64,000 nt of DNA, taken from the NCBI GenBank assembly GCA_963680875.1, contig OY804578.1, positions 27,123,101-27,187,100 of the forward strand. The letters are read 5' to 3'. Positions 34,309 through 47,779 of the stretch are shown here, piece after piece (the first letter of the stretch is position 1; each line of letters begins with the position of its first letter). Below the pieces are notes generated by a model. The model ran no database searches. It worked only from the letters and a program-made list of their open reading frames with translations, and was not told the origin of the DNA. This DNA comes from Bathymodiolus brooksi. Its lineage: Eukaryota; Mollusca; Bivalvia; Mytilida; Modiolidae. The position numbers and the translations under genes were made by a program.

Positions 34309-36172
34309 AGTAAGGGTAATAACAAAATTACAGAAATAACAAATCAGTCAACAACCGGAAAACTGTGAAAACCGTAATGACCCTGACTTGGTATAGGCAT
34401 TTCTAAAGAAATGGTGGGTTGAATCAGATTTTAAAGCGCCAAACCTCCCCCTTTCATTACGGCTCAAAGTTTCCGGCTGTCACTATAACAGTATTTATAA
34501 CAATATTTGAACAAAACAGGAAAAACAGTTGTCAAAGCAGCACCAAGCTCAGTGAAGTAAATGTCAAAAACAATTTTACGTCACACATTGATACAAACAT
34601 TTTTTTGACATTTTTCTTGACACCATCTTTAAACATTTTCACTATATGAAAATCCACCGTTTATAATATTTTCTGCAGAGACAGAATATATCTCGACAAG
34701 ATCTTGGTATCGGAATATAAACTTTTTAAGAGATCGAATAAGGCGAATCTGTTTATCCAGTAGCCTGTTTCTCAGATGAAGATGACGTTTCAGGAAATCA
34801 GAATAATTGCTACTGGCCCTTGCATAGCGAATCAATTGCGATATGTAAACACCAAATGCAGGAGAAGCTGGTATATTGCTGCACATATTTGGAAAATTTA
34901 TGATTTTAAAATTGAAGTCGTCCCGTTTATCATAAATGTTAGTACTGATTTGATCACTGTCGTCAAATTCGAGGTATAAGTCCAAAAATGATGCGGACGA
35001 AGCGGTATCTGTGGTCTCTTTAACTTCCAGCTCTGGAGGATATATCGATGGAAGAAATTCTGCAAATTTAGAATTATTGATAGATAAAACGTCATCAATA
35101 TACCTGTATGTGAAATTACAGGCTCTAGCCTCATGAATCTTCTTATCTTTTACAAGCTTTTGAAGAAACTCCGACTCGCATGAGTATAAAAATAAATCGG
35201 CTAGAAGAGGGGCACAATTCGTACCCATTGGTATGCCGACGACCTGCTGAAACAGTATCCCTACAAAGGAGACAAATATGTTATCGGTGAGGAACTCCAG
35301 CATACTGATTAATTGTTCCTCGAAGTAGCATGCTTTACCTTTTTGAATGTTGTTTGAAAAATATGTGGAATTGTAACCTAACACAACAAATGTTGAGCCA
35401 TAGTTTCTATGACTGAAAGCTTTGTGAATTGTTTCTTTTAAGCGAGTTTTTAATTTGTCATACGGTAGGGTGGTATTTAGAGGATACCTGAGAGAAAGAT
35501 CTTGATTTCTGGTTATCCAAAAGATCTTTAGAGTTTTTCAAAATCCACATGTGATTTATGCAACTACGCGAGTAAACAGTTTCACACTATTTCTGTTGTC
35601 CCTCATTTACTGCAGACATAATCTTTGTCAGGTGAATAGACAATTCTTTCGTCGAACAAGTTGATGATCCCGCTATGTACCTTTCTTTGTATGGTGTCTT
35701 ATGGAGTTTAGGTATCCAATATAAATAGGGTAAATCCTCAGACTCTTTACCAGAGGGAATGTTTAAAGAGGTCATGAATGATCTGTGGTTAGCTAGGATT
35801 TCATCTTTGTCGAATGAAGTTGGTTTGTATGTGGTATTACTAGAGGTGTTGCTAGTTATGCCTAATTCCTTGATTAGGCATTCGAAGTAATATGATTTAC
35901 ATACAAACACGATATTGTTGGAAGCCTTGTCCGCAGGAACGACAGCATATTTGTCATAAAGAGAGGAAAGACACTTAACAGCTTCTTGGTCTTTAAATAC
36001 AGACTTAGGTCGACTATTAACACAATTTTTGAGTTTGTGAATCCGACCTTGTACTAGAGACCTAATTGTTCTAACCCAGTCTGACAAGGACTCTAACTCA
36101 GGATCGTGGTCTACTTCTCTCTTTATCCACCTTCTGGCATAATCTTCAACAGCATCCATAATTATCTTGAGG
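34309..36172 (-). mobile_element. Naiad-type Penelope-like element, copy C
   Basis: Minus strand. It starts abruptly just before MDAVEDYARRW (36159), so the CxC domain is lost. The RT N-part runs 36159-35587 with VPADKASNNIVFVC and LPYLYWIPKLHK. The same 26-bp deletion as in copy B removes motif A near 35481. The rest runs 35384-34629 with MGTNCAPLLADLFLYSCE and RYIDDVLSIN. A stop near 35587 and several substitutions add to the damage. The 3' UTR 34309-34628 ends in the GGTAAT...ATTAC hairpin seen in all copies with this end. Confidence 0.85.
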
Positions 36173-36389
36173 TTATTTTGAATGAACCGAACAAAAAATT
36201 TCGATCAATCCTTATAAATTATTCAAACTTTTTTTCTATGATATTGAAAAATATATTTTTTTTTCAAAATAAGGCAAATAATCGGAAATAAATTTAAATA
36301 ACCCTAAAGGTGCCTCATTTAAAGAAAATCACCGACGACAACGGCACGTGACGCCTTGTGAACGACGTCTATTTTTATATTCCGTACAT

Positions 36390-39300
36390 TGGAAAATTAC
36401 CTTAACTTTTTAAACCAATCAAAACACGTATAAAATGACATGTGACACTAAAATTAATTGATGTACAATTTATTAAAATATTTGCATGATTTTTAATATC
36501 ATGCAGCCTCCCATACTCTGAAATAAGCTGTTTCCATCTCTCAGGAACTGCACCCACAATACCATAATATTCTAGAAAGTTTGTATTTATCATATATTTA
36601 TTTTGAAATTCCTGATTTTCTTCAGAGACAACATCATTGATAAAAAAAGACAACATTATAACAATATTTTTCAATAATAAAAAAACATAATTTGCTTTAA
36701 TATTAAAATTAAACCAAAATGGGTTGACTCAAGATGTTAATAATACTTTTTCCTCTTCGTCTTTTATTAGCAACAGTTCTGACAAATTAAGAAGGATATC
36801 CAAAATGGATTTATCTTATCAGAAATACTATCCAATCCCTCCTAATTTAAAAATAATATCTTATCCGCGCCATATTTGTCTATATAACTTAGAAGTAACA
36901 TTTTCCAAGGAGACATATTTATGAGATCAAGAAGTTTATGAAGCCAAAGCATGTTTTGTGCCTTACAGAAAGATTGATTATGCAGCAATTATAACCCACT
37001 TTCTTCATGCTATGCATAATAACATTTCTTTTAATTTTGTCATCCCAGACGAATTTATAGAAAATGTCTTGTATTTCTTTAATAATTTGTGCAGGAGGAT
37101 TTGATAGTAATGTGAGAATTTGCACCAAAAGCTAGAGGGCTAATCTTTTTAAAACCGTTATTCGGCCAATATAGGTCAAATCCCAGTAAGCCCGTGAGCT
37201 TAAGATATTCTTTACCTTTTTTATTTTTTCACCAAAATGTTTTCGTCATGAAATAGTTCCCCAAAAGTTTAATTTTTTAAGAAGTGTTCCAAGCTAGATG
37301 TTTTTCTGGTAACAATTTTTTATCACTACCTAATCTTGAGGCAACCCATATGGTCTCAGTTTTATCGAGGTTCGCTCGCGGTCCAGCACAAACAGAGAAG
37401 TAGTCAAATATATTCAAGGTTTGTTCAAAAGAAATTTTGTCATCACCTAAAATCAATGCGGAATCATCTGTATATTTACTAAGTAATTATGCATATCTAT
37501 TTATTGTTACACCAGACACCTGGGCTCGGTTGTTCAAAATAGTGAATAAAGCTATCTACTGGATAAACATCTATCCAGTGGACAACTTCTATCCACTGGA
37601 TAAATGTGGTTGTTCAAAAGTTGTCCACTGCACAAATATGCTTCATCCTGGACAACTGTTGTCCAGTCTAAATTGGTACGGATACGCTTTATCCAGAGAA
37701 TAAATATGATCGCCAATTGAAATTACATTATATAGTTTTGTCGACATGAGGTGTTCCTTTATTCAATTGCAAAAATAGCATTTCCTCTTTGTGGAAATAG
37801 CTTTCACATAGCGGGAACTAAGATAAATAGACAGATCGTAAATACAAATGTAAGTAAACACCTAAATGTTATATATGAAAATTAAAAAAATTGAGGAGAA
37901 AAAACCCACACACCATCAGAACTGATTTTGGATTTAATTTGTTGCACGGTGCAAGTAAGTTAAAGAGAGGTGTAATTGATGGGACTGATGGGTTATTTTG
38001 GTTTTTCGTGATCGTGGATTTTTCTTCCTCAATATTTTTTGTTGGTTTGTTTGTGCCGTGAATCGTGATGAGGACATTGTCCGTGAATCGTTTTCACTCA
38101 AATTTATTTTACATTCTTCACGATATACGCCTCTCGTCTACGTTTTTGTGCAATTTTTCAATGTGGTCTTGTCTTCTGTGTTTGGTCTGTTTTTCTCAAT
38201 CCGATGTTGTCAATATTACCTGAATCACTGTTCAATTGTTCCCAAATTAAAACCGACTTGTGAGGATGTAGAAAGGGTAAAAAATACCTTATCAATTGCA
38301 TTTGGTTACATATTTTTGTGAAATGAGATCAGAAAAATGTATTTACCGTGCCTTCAATTGATCGAGGACCCCCTACCCCCCATTTAGTTTAAAAGTGGAA
38401 GAATGGCTTGTGACGACATTTGTGATGGAAAATTGCATACTAGATCTGTTTGTTGTTTTGGATTTATATTTCTAATCGATTTGAATTGATAATTCTTGTT
38501 GTTGTTTTTTTTGTCTCTCAAAAGTTGGAGTTAAATATTATTTATTTTATTTGTTTTGAGAACAGTATGAAAAAAGGTCATTTAGTGTACGTTTGTAGAT
38601 TTCTGTGAAAATATACCATCCAAAGACATGTACGTTAAATGTCCCAAAATCCAATCGACAACATATTTTGTAAACCGTGATATTTACATATAGGGAGTAT
38701 CCCATAGTACCAAAAATGTCACTTATTTCAGGCCATCCCACGCTAATTGACTCCATCTCTTCCAGAACACAATTTGGATTATATTGTACACATATTATAT
38801 TAGTACACTACATCTTTAAGTACAATAATTGATCTGGGTTACAATAAAATATTTGTAAAATTGTGTTTTTCGTAAAATAAATATATCTATATACAAACAT
38901 AAATCCGAATTATTATCTAAAACATGAATGACAAAATTACAAACCCTTTATTTACTCTTGCCTTTGCCCCAATACCGATAAATCTTTTAGGAAAGAAATG
39001 TCACTAGCTTCAATTTATTTGAACACAAATTTACTTTGGATTATTACTTTATGATCTAGAAAAAATATAAATAAGGTTTCGATTAAAACAATCTGGTCTA
39101 ATACATTGTGTACGTAAAACTAGATAGAAAACAAATGTGTGATTAATCACAATTTGTCTAACAAACATTTGATTACCAAATAACATGAAAAACAATTCAA
39201 TGGAGACATAAACACAAATATAGCAAAATAATTGGTCATAGATCATTTGCAGATAGCAACAAATACATTTAACTGTGTGAAAAATAATTTGAAATGTCGT

Positions 39301-40270
39301 TGAACTTAGCAGACCATTTTTTTTCTTTTTTGGTCTCCATTGGTTTTAGACAGGAAGTGCAAAGAATCATCGGAATTATCCACTGGACAACATTTTATCC
39401 TGTGGATAGGTAGCCAACCATTGTCTTTGCTTTTGAACAACCAATTGTATCCACCGGCTAGCTGTCCACTGGATAATGAGTTGCCCAGTGGACATCCTCA
39501 TCCAGTGGATAACTTTATCCAGTATTTTGAACAACCGGGCCCTGAGGATCATTTTAGGGCTGCACTCAGAAGTTTCCACACAAGGATAAAAAGACAAGAC
39601 GATAAAGGATCCCCTTTTCGGAACCGTTATAGCAAAATAAATCTGATAAATGAGCATTATTTATTACAGCACTGAAAATATTTGTGTAAAATAATTTGAT
39701 CCATCTACGGAACCTTGAACCAAAGCCATAAAATTCAAGGTTTGTTTTTTTTCAATAAAAGGTCATTCAACAAAGCCTTTTCAAAATCTACTAACATTAA
39801 CAAACCAAGGATATCTCCTTCTAATTTATCCATCAAACCCGAGACGATTTTCACACATTCACCAATATATCTCCCTCTTCAGAAACCTTTTTGTGTCTTA
39901 CTTATAATATTTTGTAAAATAGCTTTCACTATTTGCTATACTTGAAGAAACTAATTTAAGATCAACACAAAGAAGTGTGAGTGGGTGCCACTTTCCCTTT
40001 TTAAAACTTTCAATTAAACAATTAAACAAAGATAACTTTATGTTATTCCAATTCAACTGTAAAATCATCTATGCCTGGTGATTTAATATTTTCTTAAAGC
40101 AGCTAAGCATTTCCTGTAAGGTACTTTTACCTTCGCAGGAGTTTACTTCTGCTTGACTACATTTTGAAATAAAGGGACTATTATTATTCTAGAATAACTC
40201 GTTATGTAACTGCTCATGCCTTGGGTTGAAACTTTTATGCAATTTCTCATAAAATAATTTGCTCAGTAAG
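36390..40270 (-). mobile_element. L1/Tx1-type LINE, minus strand, interrupted by a TIR element
   Basis: Reading the minus strand from 40270: LHKSFNPRHEQLHNELF, a HPLTLLCVDLKLVSS segment, GRYIGECVKIVSGL, motif A MLVDFEKAF (~39785), and motif B KGDPLSSCLFIL (~39610). Then comes the 37522-39542 element, motif C YTDDSALILGD (~37465), thumb and connection (QILTLLSNPPAQIIKEIQDI, 36919-37128) and FLEYYGIVGAVPERWKQL (36402-36674). Both catalytic motifs remain, but frameshifts and stops are many. The N-terminal endonuclease is missing. Confidence 0.8.
37522..39542. mobile_element. 2-kb TIR element with multiple GGATAA/TATCC subrepeats
   Basis: The left end GGGCTCGGTTGTTCAAAATA is repeated in inverted form as TATTTTGAACAACCGGGCCC (ending 39542). 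Both arms extend ~150-180 bp and are built from repeated TATCCAGTGGATAA-like palindromic motifs. It lies between motifs B and C of the L1/Tx1-type LINE. The longest interior frame (37998-38321, 107 codons) has no recognisable domain, so it is probably non-autonomous. The target duplication is unclear. Confidence 0.8.
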
Positions 40271-40664
40271 GAGCAATTCCAACATCGCATTGATCCTCAG
40301 GAGAAGCAGAAACCTACAAAAAGACAAGCGTTCACTGTCATTGCTGATAAAGTTCTACTAAGCGTTTCCAGCTAGACCGCCAAGCCGTACTTTTGAAATC
40401 ATTCCAGGCCTGACAGATTAGTTATTCCGAGATTAAACCAGCAATGGGGTTTACCTAGACAACTAAATAGAAACAACAAGCTACTACAAGATCAAGAGTA
40501 ACATTCAGACATGTCATTATAAAGTTAGCGATAGTAATCCCTCCCACCACTCTGAACGACCAAACTAAGGTAGACCAAACCCAGATATATTTTTGTTTAT
40601 CAAGAATTAAACGAATATTTATTACTATAGATATATGTACTGTATACAGTGATAATGACAATAC
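40271..40664. other. Unassigned spacer
   Basis: Nothing recognised. Confidence 0.35.
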
Positions 40665-41040
40665 AATCAAGAGTGCGTGGGTGATTGCTGCTTAACGCCA
40701 TCTAAGCAGTTTTTCAGCTATATCATGGCGAGAACAAGTTAATTTTTAATGAGATGCTGATGATGTCCGCTCTGCACTATTGCAACACGCTCGGTTGGAT
40801 TTTTATAGTGCTAGCTCACTGAAACGACAGTCTGTGGATAGACATGTCGCCTCATTCGGACATATTATTTTGATTCCGAGCCAACCCGTCTTTGTTCTTT
40901 CTCCTAAATGCTGCTTGCTTAGTGGAGAATCAACAAATACCAATGCCATAGTCTTTGGTTTGACCTGATCAGGACTCGAATCCACGATCTACCGCTCTCA
41001 TGGCGAGCACCCTAACCATAACACCACCGATGCGATTCAA
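40665..41040 (-). mobile_element. tRNA-headed SINE, family S1, full-length-like
   Basis: Minus strand: A-box-like GGTGTTATGGTTAGGGTGCTCGCC and B-box GGATTCGAGTCC in the head (~40970-41035), then the S1 body, with its tail at 40665-40690. Confidence 0.75.
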
Positions 41041-41077
41041 TACAAAAACAATCTTATTGAATAACGGAAATGTGTAA

Positions 41078-41206
41078 GGCTGGTTTAGTAATTATTTACA
41101 TGGACACAGGCAAAGAGTTCTCATTAAAAACAAATCTTCAGCATATTGGGAAATATCAGCTGGAGTACCCCAGGCCTCTGTCATTGGGCCTCTTTTATTT
41201 AAAAAA
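41078..41206 (+). pseudogene. LINE RT fragment with motif B
   Basis: An uninterrupted 43-codon plus-strand reading: WFSNYLHGHRQRVLIKNKSS then SAGVPQASVIGPLLF (motif B, normally GVPQGSVLGPLLF). Both sides are lost. It sits immediately downstream of a SINE S1 head. Confidence 0.7.
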
Positions 41207-41449
41207 TGGATGCAATCCTTTACACTCATAGAAATTTGGGTGTCTGTCACATTTAGTGCTAACGCTAAATGAAGCACACATATCAATGATGACGCTAAAT
41301 GAAGCACTCACATTAATAATATTCAGAATAGTGTATCGAGGCGGTTACATGTCTGGCTTATATTGAAATATGGACTTAACATTTAGAAATAACTTTAATT
41401 TAGTGCATATACGACCGCTTTTTTAGTATTCATGTGAATAGTGGCACCC

Positions 41450-42320
41450 GGCGTGCTAATCTCGTTACAAACTCGATGATAAGTCATGAATGAGGGAAGG
41501 ACCGGGAAGTGTTTGCGACAAGTGGAACTTATCCGTGGTCATTTCTTACACAGATATTCCATAGCGGTCAACCAAGTCATGGTGACGACCGTAAAACTTT
41601 CGAAGTGATGATTTAAACTTAACTAAGAGGAACCCTTGGTTCAGTAACTTCAGCAACCCTCTATCAAGAAAATTTTGATAGGAACCACAAGTGCACTCTA
41701 TCGCATCAAATGAGAAAGATATACTCCATATGCAGGTACGGCTGGAATGGTGCTACATAAAAATTGCAAGTGTGCAGTGGAAAAATTGAAATAATTTGTT
41801 GTCGTAAATTTTCGTTCTTGTCCGCCCTTCATTGTCAATTTTGAGATGTAGGTCCAGTTATGAAGCAGACCTATCTGTATTTGTGGTATCCTTTATTTCA
41901 AGCTCAATGGGATATATTCGATCAACGAAATCACCAACTCTAGAATTATTTACTGACAGTACATCATCTATGTAGCGGAACGTGAAATTAAAGGATAGGG
42001 CTAGATTATTTGTCTTGAGAACTCAAGTATGAAGCCTGCCTTATACGAATAAAGGAACAAGCCGGTCAGAATAGGATGACAGTTTGTACCCAGAGGTATG
42101 AGGACTGTCTGTTGAAATACACTTCTACCAAGCATAAGAAATATGTTGTCAATAACAAAACTCGAGCAGCTTGATGATATCAGTTTCAAAGAACTTTTTC
42201 GTAGAATCAGAGTGGCTTTTCTTTACAAAATAAGATCTACCCCTTCCTAACATAGGGTATTTTGTATCTACTTTGGCCATTTGTTTTCTGGAACCTCCCT
42301 TAATCTGTCTTTCAGTTAGG
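41450..42320 (-). mobile_element. Naiad RT fragment, second family (copy E)
   Basis: Minus strand, heavily frameshifted: LGTNCHPILTGLFLYSYK (motif B), FRYIDDVLSVNNS (motif C, ~41960), YPIELEIKDTT, then the C-terminal LRKFYGRHHDLVDRYGIS (~41560-41600). Part of the region between (near 41700) is lost. Closer to copy D than to copies A-C. Confidence 0.75.
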
Positions 42321-43971
42321 TTAACGTGTGCCTAATCCATATTGTTCAATATGTGACAAATAAATTATGCTTAAACTTGATTAACATGTAGAGAATGGAA
42401 CACAGTTATATATGTGTTATAAGCTGATGTTGGGTTTCTACAGTTTTATTCTTTGGAAACCGACCCAAGAGTGTAATATATTACCCTAAATTACAATTAT
42501 GAGCAAGACAACATTATTCGTCTTATCGTTACCAGACCATCCGAATACACTCTGCAATGTATTACAATTACCACATGCTGGTGTAAAAGGAGTATAATGT
42601 GCACCTGAACTTGATCTGATAACTGAAGCAACAAATTATGTTTGGCTGTAGAGGGAGTCCATGATATATGTTACACTGGTGTCAGAAGTGGGATCCTTAA
42701 AATGTTAATACGCAAATCCAGGAATCGTTTCCATACCATTACCGTGTACTTCGGAGAATGGTGGTACAAGTCTATGCAGTTTTTAAAACGAAATGAACTT
42801 TATTTATAGTGTAGCGGTCAGTTCCAAAAATCGATTCATTAAGTCGTATGGTGACTTTGCTTAGATCTAATGATCTCTGCAATAACCCAATTTTGTAAAT
42901 AAATACGCGCGTTGCAAAACCTGGTCCACCACCTTCGTGTTAAAAATCTATAATTTATTAACAAAATGAACATACTGCGCACCAAATTTGTTTTTCGATT
43001 TTAACAAATGATTGCCTATATCCATTAATTTGAATGTTTGAAACTTCTCATATGACCATTGGTTCATTTGTATATGTTGTAAATTTGAATTTTAAAACTG
43101 CATGCAAATACGCCATTTTGAAGAAATACCAGTAATAATGCAGATGTTTGCAAATGCTTTATTATTAAAATTTCGATAATTGTATTATTCGAAATCTTTT
43201 TGAAATTTATATACTCTGTCTGATTGGGCACACTACACCACATAGCCCGACATCTTTAATTTGTAGTACCGTGACAATTGTTGAAATTTGACGTTAATTA
43301 TAAATTTTATAGGAGATAATGTGTAATGGTAAAACAAACTATTAGTTATTTATCAATGAGTTATTATATAGGTTTAGTGGAGAATTGTTGTTGTTAAACA
43401 CCGGTACATCAACAACGTTGCCGATTAAGAAACCACCGATATCAATCCGTTAAATGCAGGAGATTTCTGACTCTGTCATCTTTGACACATCCGGTGCTTA
43501 TATGCTTAAGGAGTCACTTAACAGGAAAATGTGTTGTTTTCGTCAAAACAGATGGAAATTGCATAACCTAATGGAAATTTTCTGGAACAGTTGAAAAAAG
43601 AAAAGATTAGGTTTATTCTTAACTTATTTGCGAAATTTCATTGATGGCAAAGGGGAAACTTCATGATTCATCCATCGGTCGACGTAGAACAGTTGTATTA
43701 GGATCAGTCAATAATGGTACGAAAATGGCAAAAGCATTCATATAGAAAAAGGTAATATGTCTACAAATCAGACATGTTCAAATAACCCAATATCCCGTTG
43801 TGAAAAAAATAACATTTGAAAGTATGACTAGCTAACAAAAATGAAATGCAAATCACGCGAAACTATCAATGCTCATATACATATCCGTTTATTTTTCTGT
43901 GAGTTTTAGTCTTATCAAATTGTCACAATGATGTCGACGTAGAAAAAATATTTTCATTCAAGATAAGGTCA
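42321..43971. other. Unassigned 1.65-kb spacer
   Basis: AT-rich; no coding frame, repeat or splice-bounded exon recognised. Confidence 0.35.
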
Positions 43972-44277
43972 ATAAGGGTAACAACAAAATTACCGAACTC
44001 CGAACAATCTTACAAAGGGAAAGTCATAATTATATAAACAGACAATATCAGTCAACAACCGGAAAACTGTGAAAACCGTAATGACCCTGACTTAGTAAAG
44101 TCATTTCTAAAGAAATGGTGGCTTGAATCAGATTTTAAAGCGCCAAACCTCCCCCTTTCATTACGGCTCAATGTTTCCGGCTGTCACTATAACAGTATGT
44201 ATAACAATACTTGAGCAAAACAGGAAAAACAGTTGTCAAAACAGCACCAATCTCAGTGAAGTAAATGTCAAAGACAC
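43972..44277 (-). mobile_element. Solo Naiad 3' UTR (copy F)
   Basis: Matches only the 3' UTR of copies B and C, starting at the terminal hairpin GGTAACAACAAAATTACC and ending at ~44277, i.e. a ~305-bp extremely 5'-truncated insertion. Confidence 0.85.
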
Positions 44278-44448
44278 TCTTATTATACTATGCGGAAAAC
44301 TTATTCGACGTATCTTGCTCATCAACTGGAAGATGAAGAGATATTGTCACAACACTTTCGTCATTTCAATCCTCGATGACAATTCTCATCAGAGATAGTA
44401 TGGATATTTTGAAGTCTCCAATATTGGAAGCAATAACTCTCGGAAATA

Positions 44449-46990
44449 TTGCATGTGTTTTGTCAAGCAACATCAGTCGTGCTTTCTAACAACTCACTCA
44501 GGACAAAACAACTAGATAAATGCCCTCCACATTGTACTGAAGATAATGGGTTAAATGAATTTAAGTTACTCGTGCGCCAACATGATTTATTTGATATATG
44601 GAGAAATAATAACCCAACAACTAAGCGATTCAGCTTTCAGAGGGGAAATACTAAATCCCGTATATATTATATTATATGCTCCAACAGCCTTAGCAGTAAA
44701 TTACTGGACTCAAAAATAAAACACTTTCCCTTTAGCGACCATGATATTTGCACAGTTAAGGTAAAACTGGAAGACGTTGAGAAGGGTCCAGGTATTTGGG
44801 TAATGAATTTGAATACTATAAAGTCGGGAACGTTTAATACTTGGTGTCCTACATGGAAAAATTCAAATTAACCGCTTTGAAACTATTCAAGAATGGTGGG
44901 AAGTTACGAAAACTAAAATAATTTGTTTAACAATCGTTATAAGTAAACAAATAAATAAGGGTAAAAATAAAAGTAACATTGAAAATTTTGAGAAAAAATT
45001 AGAACATATTAAATGAAACAACGAGAATAATATTGGTACGAATAATAAAATAGAAGAAATTGAAGGAACTATAACTAATTATTATACAAATAGGACTGAA
45101 GCTTCCAAAATTCGTTCAAGGAAAAAATGGACAGAGGAAGGGGGAAAAAAATTATACTCTAACATATGTGCATCAGCCAAAGGTTTATATATTGGCTATA
45201 CTAGAAATAGGAGATCAACTTTTACAAAGATTAAATAGGTAACAGGAAATGTTAAAACATTGGGTATACATCATGGATATGACATTCAAGATGATAAAAT
45301 ATGGAAATCAATTATAGAAAAAAACGGAAAGCTGTATACATGTTTTGAAAAGTTGAAATTTGACTTATGGGGGTAAAACGCCTATAATTAAACAGTTATT
45401 GCTATCTCTATGTGGATATGAAATTGAAATGAGGGGAATTCCTGATAATTATGTAAAAGAAATAAATGATATAATGTGGAGTTTTATATGGAAAAGTAAA
45501 ACTAATCTGATAAACAGAAATGCTTGTTGCTTAGGGACAAATGAAGGGGGATGGGTATGTTAAATATAGACAGGTTTATTGCAAGTAAGCAAATAAAGTT
45601 ACTTTATCGTATTCTGCATTCACCTGTAGAAAGTTGCAATGCAATATGTAAATTCTGGCTACATAAGTTTGTTGTGGGTCGATGCTCAGATGTATCAACT
45701 CTAAAATTAAATAATATACTAATATTTTATAGAAATTTAATTCATTCATCGTCTAAATTTAGCAACAACCTACTTCAAAGTAGCACAATTGACGAAATAT
45801 TAGAACAAAGGTTATTATGTAGCTCAAATATTACGTTTAAAAACAAACCAATTTGCTTCGCATCCTTTCTTAAAAGCAATATTAGAACAATAAAAGATAT
45901 CTGGACCACAATCGAAAATGATTTCAAGAGTTGCAATGAACTTTACCACTCTTTGAATGATAAACGAAATTGTATTTCAGAATATGCTAGAATTAAAAAA
46001 GCAATTTTAAAAAGAATTTGTACAAATTGTACAAGGTAAAAGAGCTGCCGATCCTTTTCCAAATAGGAGGCACTTTCTAAAACTGAATAATGACCTTTAT
46101 TTATATGACAAAAAGGAAAATTTAATATTATCCTTTCAGTTAGAATTGAAATCTATTCACACAATTCTTAATAAGAAAATCAAACCAATATGTCAAATAA
46201 AATGGAAACCCCTTTATGGAGAAGATATTAACTGGGAATACGTCTTTGCAAAATTAAAACAGGTTCATGTGGTCAAACAAAATTAAAGAATTTCACTGGA
46301 AATGTATCCATAACATTATTTATACGGAAAACATACTTCACAAAATGAATATGTCAAACGGTAAATGCCATCTATGTCAAGTAGAAAAAGACATTATGCT
46401 AGGCTATCACGAAGGTGATAGCCTGGATAATATTATAGACATCATAATATATATTTTTAAGTGGGAATTGTGGAAAATTCGTAATAAAATTATATACAAT
46501 GGAATTAATTTGGAATAGCATGCTATTAGTATTACTTGGAGAAGAAATTTTCATAATAATCTAGATTTTTTTACTAACAACAAACATCTTAAATAATATG
46601 GAAAAGGACAAATTAACAGATATCACAAATAAAATAAATGGATAACTTACCTCATGCTTTCCACATGACCAATTAATCAACATTTAAATGTCTATCGGTG
46701 TACACAATGCGATATGTTAAGGTGTATTCGAAATATAGAATAATACTAATAAATAATGAATGAATAATAATTACATTGGTTGCATAATTGTTTATATATC
46801 TAATATAAGTATATTTACCCTGTGTCTCTATGTCTGATGATTTATTTATATGTTATGATTTTTATTGTATAAGTTACATGTCTCACCCTGTGCATGTAAT
46901 CTATTATTGTAAAACAGTGACCGTTGGTTGAACCTGGACGACCAAAGTGCATTGTTTACAGATATTGATGAATAAAAGTATATGATTGTT
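44449..46990 (+). mobile_element. L1/Tx1-type LINE with internally deleted RT, plus strand
   Basis: 44449-44871 encodes the endonuclease C-half: LFDIWRNNNPTTKRFSFQRG, then SRIYYIICSNSLSS and the catalytic SDHDICTVKV. It continues in damaged frames to KKWTEEGGKKLYSNIC (~45130-45175), then jumps to GIHHGYDIQDDKIWKSIIE (~45265), skipping the fingers and palm. The thumb and C-terminal region follow: TYGGKTPIIKQLLLSLCGYE (45360), GMLNIDRFIASKQIK (45551-46039), CHLCQVEKD (~46370). The 3' end is near GATGAATAAAAGTATATG (~46970-46990). No RT activity is possible. Confidence 0.8.
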
Positions 46991-47720
46991 AAAACAAAGG
47001 GCAGCTTTTTCTTAAAGATCAGTGGATATGTATGCTACCTTTTTCAACTATATATTATAAGTACACCAAATAGTATATTGCATTGCATAAATCTATCAAA
47101 ACGAATGATTTATATTCCAAAAGATGTGATTGGGGTCAAGTTCAAGCACTTCAGAGACTTTATATCTTTATAAAAGCACAAACAATAGTATTTATGGAAA
47201 ATCGTATTTTTTGTTGAGGTTAACGTCATTTTATATTTATCATTTACTAATGATGTGAATTTGTTAAACGCTTGCTTGAGTGGACATATTATTCCAGTTA
47301 TTAGGGATATATTCCAGTTGTTTTTGTTCAATACGAATTCCATATACCGCATCAGAGGAGTGACCATTGACCTCGATTTGATAAACATGGGGTCAATTAT
47401 CATTTAACGACCTACTTATAGTTAAAGTCATTTCAATTGTTCTTCCAATGATATACAACACAAACGTACGTTCGATTAGTGCTTTAAAGTCTCACGTTTT
47501 GGCCTCTCGCCGCTTGACTCTTAGTATTAAGGGGCACAGGAACTGTTATGCATAACAATATGGACGAGTATGTTTTCTCTTTAGCATATGAGGGTCTTTC
47601 TGGTATTATTGTGATGAAAACTCACTTATCAATGCACCGGCTACCAATTCGTATTAAATAAATATGTTGAACAGTACTATAATGGTTGTCATGGTTGTCA
47701 GTCAACTGAACCCGGCCTCA
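46991..47720. other. Unassigned spacer
   Basis: A 97-codon minus-strand frame at 47110-47403 has no recognisable domain. No repeat boundary seen. Confidence 0.3.
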
Positions 47721-47779
47721 GTCTAGTCAATTTAATGTATAACCTGCAACTAATTGCAACACAAGGTTTTTCTTAGTGC

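Noticed and set aside
34776..34979. Plus-strand 67-codon frame, also seen at 45-248
   Set aside because: Recurs because it is antisense to the Naiad RT C-terminus.
41092..41307. 71-codon minus-strand frame with hydrophobic start, resembling a signal peptide
   Set aside because: It overlaps in antisense a clear plus-strand RT motif B (41078-41206).
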